Shown here piece after piece: positions 50,414-61,827 of a DNA stretch of 64,000 nt. Where the stretch lies: contig SCHM01000005.1 in NCBI GenBank assembly GCA_004123355.1, positions 620,001 to 684,000 on the forward strand, in the 5' to 3' direction. This DNA is from Amphirosellinia nigrospora (lineage: Eukaryota; Ascomycota; Sordariomycetes; Xylariales; Xylariaceae). The notes beneath the pieces were generated by a model. That model had not been told where the DNA came from and did not search any database. It was given only the letters and a program-made list of their open reading frames with translations. Position 1 is the stretch's first letter. Every line of letters starts with the position of its first letter. Position numbers and translations under genes: made by a program.

Positions 50414-52308
50414 TCAAAGCTCACCAACCTCGCCCATCTCCACAATCGAAGCAGCTTCCGAAGCATCAAAGTTTCTAATCAAGTCGTAATAAAACCTCAC
50501 GATCTCTAGATGGTTCTCCATATCAACCCTCTCATCTACGGTATGGGCATTTAACGCATGGCCTTTACGCACCGGCCCCCAGCGATAGATATTGGGGGTG
50601 AGGTCTACGTTGAGAAAGTCAGTACTTCGCTGCGCTTGGATCAGGACCGTAATCCACTTACTTAGATAATGCCGTGTATCAGTATTCCCGGTCATCAGCT
50701 CTCCTACCGGCACAACCTTGCCTCCGTCAAAAGCGAAAGAATGCTGAATTGTGCCCGAGAAAACATCCCAGATTGGACCTGTCGTTGGTGATATTGGCGT
50801 GACTTGTGTCTCTTGAGTCGATGTAATTACAAGTGTGCCGTTGTACTCAACTTCATACATCGGGTTGATGATCCATCGTCAAAACTCTCGTTGAGCCCGA
50901 AATCGAAATCAGGACTATTCTTCTCGCCCTTGAAGGCTTCGACCGTCAAGCCGAATTTTTTAACGATCGGTTTGATTTGCTTCAGAATGTTGGCCTTGAC
51001 CGCAGGAATCGAGTCCTGTGGCGCCACGCGATGGTTTACACCGATTTTGATATACTCTGGCATCGCATTGATCTTGACTCCACCGAGGAAATAGTCGACG
51101 GCTTGGGAAGTCTGAAGGCGATAGTGTGTCGAACGATCGATCGTTGCTAGTTCCTTGGCCAAGCTCTTCAAGTCACCTTTCTTGATCAACCGAGTTTATC
51201 TTCGGCGCGGACTCTGGGGAGTACTCTGACTGGCAGATGAAGTGTTTATGAATCGGTGAGCCCTCGATGAGTTTCGGCTTCCAGGGGTGACTTTCGAGTT
51301 GCGTTACGATCTCGGACATTATCCCTATCCCAGTATGAGGAAATGGTGCCGATGAGTGGCCGCCGTTGACATGCAATTCAATCCATATATCAACGTGTCC
51401 CTTTTCCATGACGGCGGGTAAGGCGTCTATGTTCTTGTTAGGCAATCTCAGTCAGGGTATGCGTAGTGAGAAAACTCACATAAAGTATCATTTCCCACGA
51501 GGTCTAGTCCCATGCCGCCCTCGTCAAGTATCAACGCCATCGAGTTAAACCCATACAAATTTTCAAGATAAGGGCCAATAGTACCAGCACCACGGCGACC
51601 GGAACACTCCTCGTCAAACCCAAGAGCGAATATTATGGTTCTTTTTGGAACCCAGTTCGGGTTTTCTAATAGCGCTTCAAGAGCAGACATAAATGCGGTC
51701 AAACTATTCTTGTCATCAGAGGCACCCCGTCCCCAAAGCCATCTCCCATCAAAGTGACCCGAGAAGGGAGGGTATGACCACACAGAGTCATCAGCGACAG
51801 GGACAACATCCTGGTGAGCGGCGAGCATTATGGGTTTGAGGGAAGAATCAGATCCTTTAATTGTGTATACTAAACCAAATGTATTCACCGTCTCGCGAGC
51901 CATTCGACGGTGTCTATATTCCCCTGGTTAACCAATTTAAGCCCCAAAACTTCAATACCACCATGACTTACACATTCGGATATAGGGCTCTTAGTTTATC
52001 ATGTAGAGTATAAAACACCTCCCATCGTGGGTCCTCCAAAGGCTCGCCGTTGTCATCGTATGAATTGAGGGTATGCTAACGATGGCAGAGTGTCTCTCGA
52101 CTTGAAGTTTCAACGCTTCCTCGCCGGAGAAGACATCTCGCGCTGCTGGTAGACCGTCGCTGGAAGGGTCTACCACAGGTGGGAGTTCACATTTGAACCG
52201 ACTACTTTCAGACTTCTGAACGTCACCCAAGATAGTATCGTGAGGTCCATTCAGTGCAATGACATGGGCTGGCAGAACGCTCGCAGCGAAAGCAAATGGA
52301 AACCTCAT
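50414..52308 (-). CDS. M20 family metallopeptidase (carboxypeptidase S-like), with apparent frameshifts
   Basis: Di-zinc peptidase of the M20A/carboxypeptidase S family, releasing C-terminal residues from short peptides in the vacuole or outside the cell. The start at 52308 gives a signal peptide (MRFPFAFAASVLPAHVIA). Zinc ligands are visible as LAAHQDVVPV (His), WGRGASDDKNS (Asp), GFDEECSGRRGAG (Glu pair), LILDEGG (Asp) and LNAHTVDERVDM (His). The dimerisation-domain stretch IELHVNGGHSSAPFPHTG and GVNHRVAPQDSIPAV are also present. Introns are seen at 51427-51479 and 50605-50661, and one near 51924-51965 has unclear borders. Missing bases are needed near 52066, 51192 (two) and 50866. Length is about 580 residues once joined, usual for the family. 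Position tail-to-head behind the rhomboid gene has no evident meaning. Confidence 0.82.
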
Positions 52309-53355
52309 CGTTCACACCGACAGTCCAAGAGAAATAATAAGATTTATAATAGCTAATGCCACTAGAGAAATAATATTGAGACAGGCTTATTTCAAGAAGC
52401 CATCAACGATACCGCCGCTGCAGTAGCAAGGGGCAGTATTACTATCCATACCTTTATTTATCACGCTCAATCTCAGAGATAGTATAGTCCGAATGCCGAG
52501 ATACAGGGTTCATATCGCATCATTGACCTTCCATACAGAGACACAATACCACACCAACTAACCAACTCAACGATTAGATACTTATGCTTGCCCATGGAGT
52601 TGAGCCGACTATCGGTCAATAGATTAGGATGAAGGGTGGAGGGAGGATTACCCCACAGCCTAGGTTAGGTGTAGGCAATATTGCCCCTCAATACGGCAGG
52701 TACCGGGGTCCTACTAGGGGGACAAAGTGTTGGATTACGTACCAACTGGTGATCTAGCTATACATCACTAGATAGATCACCAGGTTGCTTACTTAATATA
52801 TGTAGCAGTGCGCCGGGGCTTAACTAGTAGCTAGTACTCCCGTTAAGTACCTTATACAGGTCCCCAGGATGATAATTGTGTAGCGCCGTGCTAAAACCAG
52901 AAGAGCAAGAGTACTGCTACTCACAAGGCTGTTATATGAATTCAAGTAAAAACATAGCTGTTGATCAGTCTCGAAGCTTTTTGCCACTCAACAGCCCCTG
53001 GTCGATAAGTAGACATAGCAAAATTCTTACCAAAAATTCCCTGCCAGTACAAGCCCTAGCGCCGCGCTACACAATTATCATCCTGGAGACCTGTACTAGA
53101 AATGCCTCAATTAAGCTTAGCAGCGATACACAAATAGATCAATACACACACATCACTAAATCTGACACAAAGGGACCCTTAACCCGCCAAAAAATATACC
53201 ATCTGGATTAGGTAAGTAATTAGAATCCCATACCTAGGCAGCTTCGTATTGCGACGCCCTCAAACAAAGCTTGAATCCGCCAAGGGCACCATCAAACGAT
53301 TCTAATTCGCCCATACGTTCACCACAAGAAAGCACTTTCATATCAATCGTCAACC
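52309..53355. other. Divergent intergenic region, 1.0 kb
   Basis: Shared upstream DNA of the M20 peptidase (minus) and the small conserved gene (plus). It includes AGCCTAGGTTAGG near 52659 and a repeated TGATCTAGCTATACATCACTAGATAGATCACC stem-like stretch near 52750-52783, whose GTGATCTA and TAGATCAC ends are inverted. No gene supported. Confidence 0.45.
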
Positions 53356-53938
53356 ATGTCATCAGAAACCCAACCCATCTCCCAGCGCGCTTCGCCGAAG
53401 CTCTCAAAGACCTCCCGCAAGCTCCCTCGCCCTAAAAGTGCTCGAGCTGCGCAACTCGATCGCCCACCTCGACTACTCCAACGCCGAGCTCCGGCCCTTC
53501 GCCGAGGGCACCGCGCAGACCCTCGATCAGCAGCAGGGCAGCGGCGGCCCCGGGCAGCCGGACCAGGACTGCGCGGACGCCATCGCCGAGAACGAGGCCG
53601 TCATCGCCCGCATGCAGCAGCGCATCGGGCTGATCCGCGCCGAGGTGGAGGGCAGGGGATTGAGCTGGCGGGAGTTCCAGGGCGAGGAGGAGACCACCAC
53701 CACCACGGCGCAGAATACGGAGGATGTGGCGCGGAATGGGACAACGGCTGCTGCTACTACGGCTACGAACGCTATCAATGGGCACGCGCAGGGCGCGGAA
53801 TCTCCGCATGAGGCTTGGAGGGATGGTACGTTCCAAACGGGCAGACTACGAGGCGATGAGGAAATTCTTAGGGAGTTGTTAAATCGCCTGCCACTCGAGG
53901 ACGAGGAGCAAGATCCAGACGGTGGTATGCATTTGTAG
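53356..53938 (+). CDS. Small conserved protein of unknown function, coiled-coil
   Basis: About 194 residues. It starts at 53356 (MSSETQPISQR). After restoring one base near 53388 and one T near 53425 the frame continues FAEALKDLPQ, ALKVLELRNSIAHLDYSN and ELRPFAEG. The following ENEAVIARMQQRIGLIRAE has heptad-like spacing and looks coiled-coil, and GLSWREF closes the ordered part. The C-terminal half is Thr/Ala/Glu-rich with (ET)n-type low complexity and ends in ELLNRLPLEDEEQDPDG. The pattern seems conserved-like to me but I cannot name the family. No signal peptide, membrane helix or catalytic motif is seen. GC content is markedly higher than in the flanking spacers, supporting a real gene. 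Confidence 0.6.
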
Positions 53939-54535
53939 GAGACGAGCACGTCAACTACGTCATTTTGGGAGTTGGGGATGGTAGGCGGATCATCTTTTTT
54001 AAACCGGCCACTGTGGCATGGGCATACATAGGGAAAATGGTTTGGGATCGGGCGGGTAATGCATCGCAAGGCGTTTGAAGAAGAGAGAAGTTTAATTTTG
54101 TTGCTGTATTTTGGCAGTCGGATTTGACAGCCTTCATCGTTTCTCGAGGGGTTATTGACTTCAGACCCTATTAATAGCCATGTGCTTTCAGGAATCAAAT
54201 AGAAGCCGCTTTTTTTAAATTCCTACAAGTATTATGTTAGCCTATCCGGCAAACAGGAACAAATCATCGGGTTGATGGCCAAAGAAACGTAATGTGAAGT
54301 TGACATTGATCATAGCACCAAGTAGGTAGGATTGCCCCCATATTCTAACCTACCAGATTAAGCACAGATTTTGTCTACGTCATAACCTCAACAATCAAAG
54401 CGTATGTTTACATCTAGGTAGGCAGATCATTCTTACACAGCACAATCAACAAAGTGTAAACTCGTTCGCTAGAAACCCCAACTTACCTAGATCCGTCTAC
54501 TGCTAGTATCTCGTAGTCACTAGAAATCATCAACC
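53939..54535. other. Intergenic region, 0.6 kb
   Basis: Tandem spacer between two plus-strand genes, with TAGGTAGG and CTAGGTAGGC words near 54322 and 54413. No gene supported. Confidence 0.5.
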
Positions 54536-55164
54536 ATGCCGGCGCCTCAAGTCATCAAGCCCGCCCCACCAGCCACCGACTTCCCGCAGTTCACCAAACT
54601 ACCAACAGAGCTCCGTCTCATCATCTGGGAAATGGCCATAGACGAGCCGCGCACAATCTATCTCCTCGGCATCCCAGATCACCATACGCCCAAATCACTC
54701 AAGGACAACGGTGTAAAGATCTTCGACGCGCCCAAATTCTTCTTCGTCAGCCGGGAATGCCGCGCCGTGGCCACGAAGGCGTCATACACCAACCTAAGCG
54801 CCACGCTCAGCGCCATACACGCCACGCTCAGCGGCCGCCACGCATACCTCCACTTCTTCGTGAAGGCCAAGCTCGGCGACAGGGTGGCGTTCTGGTGCAG
54901 TCACGACGCGTGCGAGCGCGGGATGGCGTGCCCATATACGAGCACGTCTTGCGCGGATCGGATGATCCGACGTATACCTCCTTCGTCACGTCGAGGAAGC
55001 AGACGTGCCCCGTCGATCAGGCATACCCTTGGTTCTCGTTACTGCTGAGACATGGCAGCGTGTCTGATTACGGGGCCGCGTTTTGGCCTGCGCTCCAAGC
55101 GAGTACCATTCCTCGGGTCTCTATAGTCCTAAGACCAGCTGATAACACTCCCTTCTGGGCCTAG
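54536..55164 (+). CDS. 2EXR domain protein
   Basis: Fungal protein of about 209 residues with the 2EXR domain, an F-box-like N-terminal module of unknown role that is widespread and expanded in Pezizomycotina. The start at 54536 (MPAPQVIKPAPPATD) precedes FPQFTKLPTELRLIIWEMA, the diagnostic F-x-x-F-x-x-L-P-x-E-L-R-x-x-I-W helix pair at about residues 19-37. This is followed by the second strand pattern FFFVSRECRAVATKASY. One G is missing near 54922 (ACERG-DGVPIYEHVL); with it the frame continues through TSRKQTCPVDQAYPWFSLL to the stop at 55162-55164. Without it a basic artefactual tail would end at 55048. No intron. Molecular role unknown; a protein-interaction role is assumed from the F-box likeness. 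Confidence 0.78.
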
Positions 55165-55823
55165 GATTCGAACGATGGGAGCTTTTTCGTCTGTCTTCTA
55201 GGATTCTGACCTTGGTTGGAGGTGAGGGCAGATTCCGACGGAGGCTAGGCGTTACTGGTAGACGACATATTAGAAAGCTTGCTCACATAGCAGGCCAAGG
55301 GCTAAGGGCTTGTTCTTTATAAGTAGGTCATTAGATAAGAATGGGCAAAACCTTGGCAAGGTCAGATATGAATATATAAAAGTCCTACTAAGGTTGGGGG
55401 GTAGGGGGGTTGAATGGACAAAACCCGCGATGTGCCACGGTGTATGAGTGAGTTCCGTCGGTGGTTCAACAGACCGAAAATTCTACTACGCGACGCTTCA
55501 TTCAAGGGCAGTTATAATTCACCGTGAACTGAACCCCGAAGCCAGATGCGGAAAGGCAGGGCGGTGTTCCAGCCCGATATGGCTTCCCAATTCGATGCTA
55601 CTCCGTTCCTTCCCACGTGGTGCGGTTGCTGATCCTGGCGGCTTAAATCGAAATCCATCAATGAGAATCCGACAAGCGAACAATTGATACACCACGACAA
55701 CGAGAGAACAGTAAAGCCATGGAAGCATAAATACAGCAGCGATTTCGGCGTCTACGAGCCCAGAGGTAGGATGAGAGGTCTTACATCTACTTTGCTGGTT
55801 AGCTTACCCTTACTGACGGTAAG
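55165..55823. other. Intergenic region, 0.7 kb
   Basis: Promoter side of the polygalacturonase. It contains a G-rich tract (GGTTGGGGGGTAGGGGGG) near 55393-55410 and no supported gene. Confidence 0.5.
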
Positions 55824-57224
55824 ATGTATTTGATTAATAGTCTCTTGTTTATAGCTGGCATCGCCTGTGCGACGGCCTTACCACCGACTCGAGTAGTTGA
55901 GCGAGCTTCGACATGCACGCCTCAGGCGGGTGGAAGCAGCTCTGTTGATGATGTCCCGTAAGTGATTCGCAGAGTTGTATTGGTGTTCCAGTCATCTCAA
56001 CAGACGGTTCAAAAAATAGCATTTCAAATTACCGTTACTAATCAAAACGTCGCAGCGCGATCCAATCCGCGATTGCGGCATGTCCTTCCGGTACAATCGT
56101 GATACCCCCATCATCTACGTACTACATCAACTCGGTCTTCAGCTTCAAGGGCTGCGCGGGCTGCACACTGCAAGTGGAGGGCCTATTGAAGGTCGCCAGC
56201 GACACGGATTATTGGAACGGGAAAGATGCCATTTTTGATAGTACGTCGCCTCGCGAGTTTACCCCAGGTTTTCTAATGTGCCTGGGTAAACCGACAAGCC
56301 GAGTACCAAAAATACCTGCTAATACTAGATACCGCAGTGTCCAGTATCACAGGGGCCAAAGTATACTCGTCAACGGGCAGCGGAGTAATCGACGGCAACG
56401 GCCAAGACGCCTGGGACCGCTTCGCCTCCGACAGCTCATACGACCGACCCACGCTCTTCTGGATCAACGGGTCAAAGAACGTGATCATCCAAAACCTCAA
56501 GTTCAAAAACGCGCCCAACGTGTTCCACTCGGCGCGAGGCGACAGCTCCAACATCCAGTACATCGACATCACCCTCTCCGCGACGAGCAAGAGCAGCAAC
56601 CTCCCCAAGAACACCGACGGCTGGGACATCGGGCCGGCGAGCTACGTGACCATCGCCGGCGCCAAGGTGACGAACGACGACGACTGCGTCGCCTTCAAGC
56701 CCGGCGCCAACTACGTCACCGTCACGGACATCACATGCATCGGCAGCCACGGGCTCAGCGTGGGGAGTCTCGGCTCCAAGGCCGGCGCGACGGACACGGT
56801 GCAGAACATCTACGTGAAGGGGGCGACCATGACAGACTCGACCAAGGCGGCGGGTATCAAGGTATACCCGGGAGGCTCGTCCCACGGCACCTCAGTCGTA
56901 CGAAACGTGACGTGGGAGGACGTCGTCGTCGACAACACGGAATATGCATTCCAGATCCAGTCCTGCTACGGTGAGGACGCCTCGTACTGCACCAGCTCGC
57001 CGAGCACGGCCCAGCTGTCGGATATCGTGGTCAAGGGATTCTCCGGCACGACGGCCTCGAAATACAGCCCTACCATCATGAACCTCAACTGCCCGGCGAA
57101 GGGGAGCTGTGGGGTTACCATGAGCGGTATCACCGTCACACCGCCGAGCGGGTCGGCGCAGATACTGTGTGCCAACACCCCTAGCAACTTGGGTGTCACT
57201 TGCTCGAGTGGTGCGAGTGGTTGA
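55824..57224 (+). CDS. Secreted GH28 polygalacturonase (exo-type features)
   Basis: Glycoside hydrolase family 28 pectinase, 401 residues, from exons 55824-55957, 56056-56240 and 56338-57224, with an exact frame. I prefer ATG 55824 because it gives a clean signal peptide (MYLINSLLFIAGIACATA); an upstream ATG at 55771 would need a 36-nt intron. The parallel beta-helix motifs are NTDGWD, NDDDCVAFKPG (catalytic Asp pair), CIGSHGLSVGSLG and AAGIKVYPGG. Endo-enzymes usually show GHGxSIGS and RIK; here the motifs read SHG and GIK, and the V-x-P-G after GIK recalls exopolygalacturonases and xylogalacturonan hydrolases. It therefore probably releases galacturonic acid from chain ends. Cys pairs near the C-terminus (CPAKGSCG, CANTPSNLGVTC) suit a secreted enzyme. 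It suggests a plant-associated or saprotrophic lifestyle. Confidence 0.9.
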
Positions 57225-57447
57225 AGGGATATTAAGGTTTGTGTAGCAAGCCAGAAGGGGAAATGAGAGCATCTTGAAAATACAGCCACTCACTTTCATG
57301 TCATTGCAGTGATATCATTTGTCATGTACGATGTATAAGACAGGAGAGAAAACACCGTTTTCCATATTACCCATGATATTAATAAAAATGTAAATAAAAG
57401 CTTCAGCTACTACGTTAAGATGCCATTCACTCCCTAAACCGCATGCC

Positions 57448-58265
57448 TCACGGATCACTAACCCACCCCCCATCAACAACATAGCTACTCCCCGTGATAG
57501 CGCTCGAATCATCAGCCGCCAAGAAGAGAATCAACCTCGCGACCTCGTCGGGCGTAAGATCCCTCTGAATCGTCTGCGCAGCCATTACTTCCGCACGATA
57601 CTCGGGCGTCAGCACCTCATCAATCTGCCTCTGCGTGGCAATAGCACCAGGCATGACGGAGTTGACGCGGATGCCCCATTTTCCAAACTCGCGGCTGTGC
57701 GTGCGCGTCATGCCCATGACGGCCGCCTTGCACAGCGTGTACACGGGCAGGCCCGTCGCCGGGATGCGCCACGTGACGCTCCCCATGTTCACGATGCTCC
57801 CCTTACCCTTGGCCCGCATCCCGGGTACCACGGCCTGCGTGAGGAAGAACTGGTGCCGCAGGTTGACGTTGACGTCGTCGTCCCAGGACGCCGGCGTCAC
57901 CTCCTCGGTCGGCACGCGCGTGCGCGCCCCGCGCTCGCCGCGTTGTTGAGCAGCACGTCCACGGCCCCGTGCTCCGCGACGACCTCCTCGGCGCACGCGC
58001 GCAGCCGGTCGAGGTCCGTGACGTCGCACTGCTTGAATTGCGGGAGGGCGGCGTTCCGGGTCCCCTCTTCCTCCTCCTGTTGCGAGGCGCGCAGCTTGTC
58101 CAACAGCTTCTGCGCCGACGACTCGGATATGTCGAGGAACACCACCTTGGACCCCTGCCGCCAGAACATCTCGACGCAGGCGGCGCCTATGCCTTCGGCC
58201 CCGCCGGTGATGAGCACCGTCTTACCCCGCAGGCTGGGGTAGGTGGCATATTGTTGCTGGGCCAT
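57448..58265 (-). CDS. Classical short-chain dehydrogenase/reductase (SDR)
   Basis: NAD(P)-dependent oxidoreductase of about 272 residues. It starts at 58265 (MAQQQYATYPSLRGK). The cofactor motif is VLITGGAEGIGAACVEMF (TGxxxGIG). An acidic residue after strand 2 (VVFLDIS) suggests NAD rather than NADP preference. CDVTD and VDVLLNNA follow. The catalytic serine lies in IVNMGSVTW and the Tyr-Lys pair in VYTLCKAAVMGM. PGAIATQRQ and DEVARLILFLAADDSSAITG complete a normal C-terminus with SYVVDGGW. One base is missing near 57945 (NNAA-ERGART); otherwise translation would stop at 57897. No intron. It converges with the polygalacturonase, with 223 bp between the stop codons. Substrate unknown. Confidence 0.88.
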
Positions 58266-59041
58266 AGTACCTAATGCGGGGGGCGGGGAGGAGCCGGGGC
58301 AATGTATAAGTTCAAGCTTGGAGATTAAACACAACAGATAGAAGGGAGCAACCTGCGTATGAGATAAGTTGTCCAAAAGTTGCGATCTAATTGCGTGCAA
58401 ATGCAACTGGTTCGGTTTAAGTTCAGACGGAGGCATCAGCTTCTGACTTCAGAGCTAACACAACAACAAAAGGAATCACAATCCGCCACTCACCGGAGCT
58501 GCAGATTCGGGACGATCGGCGGGTTATATCCGTGGACCCGGACACCGGAGCGATACGTGTATTTCATTGATTGCCTACCACAGCAGCAAGAAGCCACAAT
58601 TGCGTAGTTGCGTCCGATCTCGCCAATACATCCTCTCCGTCAATCATACTAGCATAGGCCTACCCGCACAAAATATTGGCACTGTGAATTGCTACCCGTA
58701 TAAGAAATATACCTACCAGCGGCGCAATAAGTTCCGTCTTGAAGCTAAGAGGTTACATCAGACACAAATGAAGTTGAGGATATACTAGAGCGAGTCAATC
58801 CCTGATGACGATAATTGCCTGGGTATTGGTTTCCCAAATATAGAATGACGTACGGCAAAATTTTTTTTTTTTAATTTTACAATAAGCATACAACACAATG
58901 CAGAGAAAATCACATATCCCAGTACTTGCCAAGTCATGTAGTCTTAGTGGTTGGTGATAATGAACAGATAATGTGATTTGGGAGCCCCTAATGATATGTG
59001 GACGATAATTGATGCTTGCTCCAGTCCAACGCCCAAACTCC
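58266..59041. other. Intergenic region upstream of the SDR
   Basis: No gene supported. It contains a T12 run at 58861-58872 and leads into the minisatellite block. Confidence 0.5.
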
Positions 59042-59460
59042 TAGCGCCGGTTACCCGCCAACCCACCCCCGGCACAACCCTCCTTCCTCTGCTAACATAT
59101 ACCCGGCGTCTTGCCTTTCTCCTTCCCCGGCGTCTTGCCTTTCTCCTTCCCCGGCGTCTTGCCTTTCTCCTCCCCGGCAGAATGCCTTTCTCCTCCCCCG
59201 GCGCAATGCCTTTCTCTCCCCGGCACAATGCCTTTCTCCTCCCTTCCTCCCAACGAGTGTCGAATAAAGATATGTGATTGATTGATTGATTGATTGATTG
59301 ATAAAGATATTGAGCGCCGGTTACCCACCAGCCCACCCCCGGCGCTCCCTCCGTCGAAAATGAGTGTTGGCGACGAATGTCGAAAACGAGTGTCGAAACG
59401 AGTGTCCCGGCGCGGTGCCTTTCTCCCTCCCTTCCTCCCAACGAGTGGCGGATAAAGATG
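59042..59460. repeat. Composite minisatellite block
   Basis: Two direct copies of a composite unit. Copy 1 (59042-59275) begins GCGCCGGTTACCCGCCAACC and contains six tandem units of 20-24 bp built on CCCCGGCGTCTTGCCTTTCT (59102-59249), ending in CCAACGAGTGTCGAATAAAG. Copy 2 (59311-59460) begins GCGCCGGTTACCCACCAGCC, has only one such unit and ends CCAACGAGTGGCGGATAAAG. An (ATTG)n tract at 59275-59301 lies between them. Words of the type AACGAGTGTCG recur several times inside copy 2. The long minus-strand frames here (GKEKGKTPG-type repeats) are a by-product of the period, not genes. Confidence 0.85.
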
Positions 59461-59743
59461 AAGCGAGTGACAGTAACGAGTGTCGGATGGACAGGCAGCA
59501 GATAAAATGATGTCGAACAAACGAAGAAGTAAAATGAAGTTTAAAAAAGGCGAAAACGAAACAGAATAAAAAGTGAAAAAGAAGTGAAAAAACGAAGAAG
59601 TAAAAAACGAAAAAGAAATGAAGCAATAAGAAAGCAACTTTTTTGGTGATTTTCGAATTTTCCGAATGTTTTGGGGGTTTTATCGTTTGCTGATTTTTTT
59701 GTCGTTTTTCGCTTTATTGATGAAAGTGTTGGCCGCTGAAGCG
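59461..59743. other. Purine-rich spacer
   Basis: Dominated by GAAGAAG/GTGAAAAA words (59520-59640), then a T-rich stretch; the 3' flank of the minus-strand gene to the right. Confidence 0.5.
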
Positions 59744-61827
59744 CTATTCGCTGTCACTGCCTGTCCATCGGGGAACATTGAGTTCCTCGCGGTACGTCGA
59801 ATCGACAGGGTCTTTGACTGGATAGCAAGCGAATCCATCTAGTTCAGAGGGCATGCAATCGAAGTCAAGTCTGGGTCGAATGAATGTCTTTCCGTCCTTG
59901 GTGAATTCTTTTATGGTCAGAGTCAGTTGGCGCCGTTGCAGAAGTGATCAATGAGGAGTATTCAAGTAGCCAAGACAGGAAGAGGATGACGTACCAGGTC
60001 TCTTGACATAAAAATACGTGTTGTACCACTCGGGGTGATTAACGCTGTAGGAAAATAGGAGTTAGTGATCATCAGGGGTATGTGGGATGGGCAAAGTCGG
60101 TCGAAAGGGAGAGAATGAATGGCTCTGATACTTACTATTGGCCACGGGGGCGAGGTCGGATCGGATCATCCCATCCACTGCGGGTGCTAGAGCCTTCAGG
60201 CTCCCAGAAGCGACGTGGGCGTCGCGGACGTCTGGAGATGTGCTTGACGGGCGTTTCAGGTTCATCAACTGTAGGTGGTTCTTCGGGCCCACGGCGGAGC
60301 TCCTAGACCATTTGCGCCATGGTCATCGGAGCTCCATGATTGTTGGCGGCGCTTTCGGTGGTGAGGCCGCTTGCATTGCTGATCACACTGTTGCCGCGAC
60401 TAACTGGAGGGGCGGTTTCCTCGCCTTCGTCGATTGAAGTGGTGAGTCGACTTCTGTTGATGGCAGAGTTGCGATTAGCTGAGAGTTTGCCGTTCAAAAC
60501 TTTACCCATTGGTGTGGCGCGTCGGCCTGAGCGGGTGGGAAAGCTGTCATGGCCAGCTCGGAGTTTTCCTTCCATGAGTTTAGCTGGAGGTGGTGGCGCA
60601 ACCATCCACTGAACCTTGCCCTTGAAAGGGGGGCGTCGAGCGATAGGAGGATGATAATCGTTGAGGGGACGATTGACAGGAATGAAGTAGCAGTTTTCGT
60701 CGTCATCGTCATCATCGGCAGGGGTGATTTTGACGTCCTTGGTCAAATTATGTTCGATGAAGCGGCCAGCAGATGATCCAGCGTGCTTAATCGCATCCAT
60801 CAACTTATGGCTGGTTCGCGAAAATTCAGAGCTCCGAAGTTCATCGTTGTCGCTCTATTCAGGGGTTAGAAGTTATGTTTGCATTGGGAGAGGTAGTGAG
60901 AAGACTGACATGAGAGCCGGTGGGGTTGTAATTGATGGGAAGAGCCTTGGGTGTAATGTCGGGAGACATTCTGAAAGCTTCATCTTCAATGACGGCGGGC
61001 GATGGAGCTTTGGGAAGCTTGGCGGCTTTGGTAGCGGCAATGCTCGCAACATCGCTACCATGGCCAACGTTTGCGTTGGTTTTGTTGTTGTTGGTCTCCT
61101 GTACTGAGGAGGCAGAGCTAGTATTCGAAAAAAGAGTTCGGAATGTGCCAGTATTGGTGATAGTCGTGTTGGCAGTGCTGGTATTGGCAGTGCCGGTATT
61201 GGTATTGCTGGTGTGGATAATGACAGTATCGACTGAGGTGAGGGTGTTGGAAGAATAGTTGGAATAAACGGTTTCCCACGAGCTGTCCGACTTCACAGTG
61301 CCGGGCTTGGCTTTGGTGGGTTGGGGTTTAGTGGGTTCGGTGTTTGCGGGCTTAGTACCTGCGGTGTTAGTGGGGTTAGTAGCGGGGCGGGTGGGGTTAG
61401 TGTTAGTAGCGTTAGTAGTCGGAGTAGTGGGGTTCGGGGGACAAGGCTGGATGGTACGACGCCTGGGCTCGTCACGTGTTGCTGGCTGTTCGGCTTGTAC
61501 TTCTTGCGGTCGAAGTGTGGTCCCACTTGAATATTCACGTCAGCGAATGGTCATATACGGGTGATGGGCAGGGAGGGGAAGAGGGAGGGGCAGCAGGAAA
61601 GGAAGGGGAGATTACTTACTTTTGATTTCCTCTGACCAATAGGGATTGGTGCCGAAAGGCTCGGGCTGTTGATAGCCTTGTCGATTCTTGTTGTCACGTT
61701 CACGTGCCTTGGCCTCACGCATCTTCTTGGCTTGTTGTTCAATGCGGTGCTTTTGCCGAGCCTGGTAACAGGGCCCACAAGAAGCGATGTAAAACACCAA
61801 AGATTGGAGGGCGAGTGAGAACGACAT
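59744..61827 (-). CDS. Conserved disordered fungal protein with N-terminal hydrophobic segment, in-frame TAG
   Basis: About 585 residues from exons 61827-61620, 61525-60910, 60854-60136, 60044-59995 and 59907-59744. The N-terminus (MSFSLALQSLVFYIASCGPC) is hydrophobic with a C-x-x-C and could be a signal anchor, followed by a basic helix (QKHRIEQQAKKMREAKARER) and FGTNPYWSEEI. The middle is Thr/Asn/Pro-rich and disordered. The C-terminal part is again ordered-looking: RRFWEPEGS, YVNHPEWYNTYFYVKRP, FTKDGKTFIRPRLDFDCMP and FACYPVKDPVDSTYREE, ending TGSDSE. One C is missing near 61468. An in-frame TAG at 60305-60303 interrupts the third exon, yet good splice sites and coding sequence continue in the same frame to 59744. 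The total is then an exact multiple of three. Function unknown. Confidence 0.7.

Noticed and set aside
55771-55823. Upstream ATG for the polygalacturonase (MRGLTSTLLVSLPLLT)
   Set aside because: It would require a 36-nt intron, shorter than usual in fungi, whereas ATG 55824 gives a good signal peptide directly.
59102-59249. CRISPR-like array
   Set aside because: Units are contiguous without unique spacers, and the genome is eukaryotic.
59000-59640. Long minus-strand open frames with GKEKGKTPG-type repeats
   Set aside because: They are produced by a 24-bp repeat period, which keeps frames open; no start context, domain or splice support.
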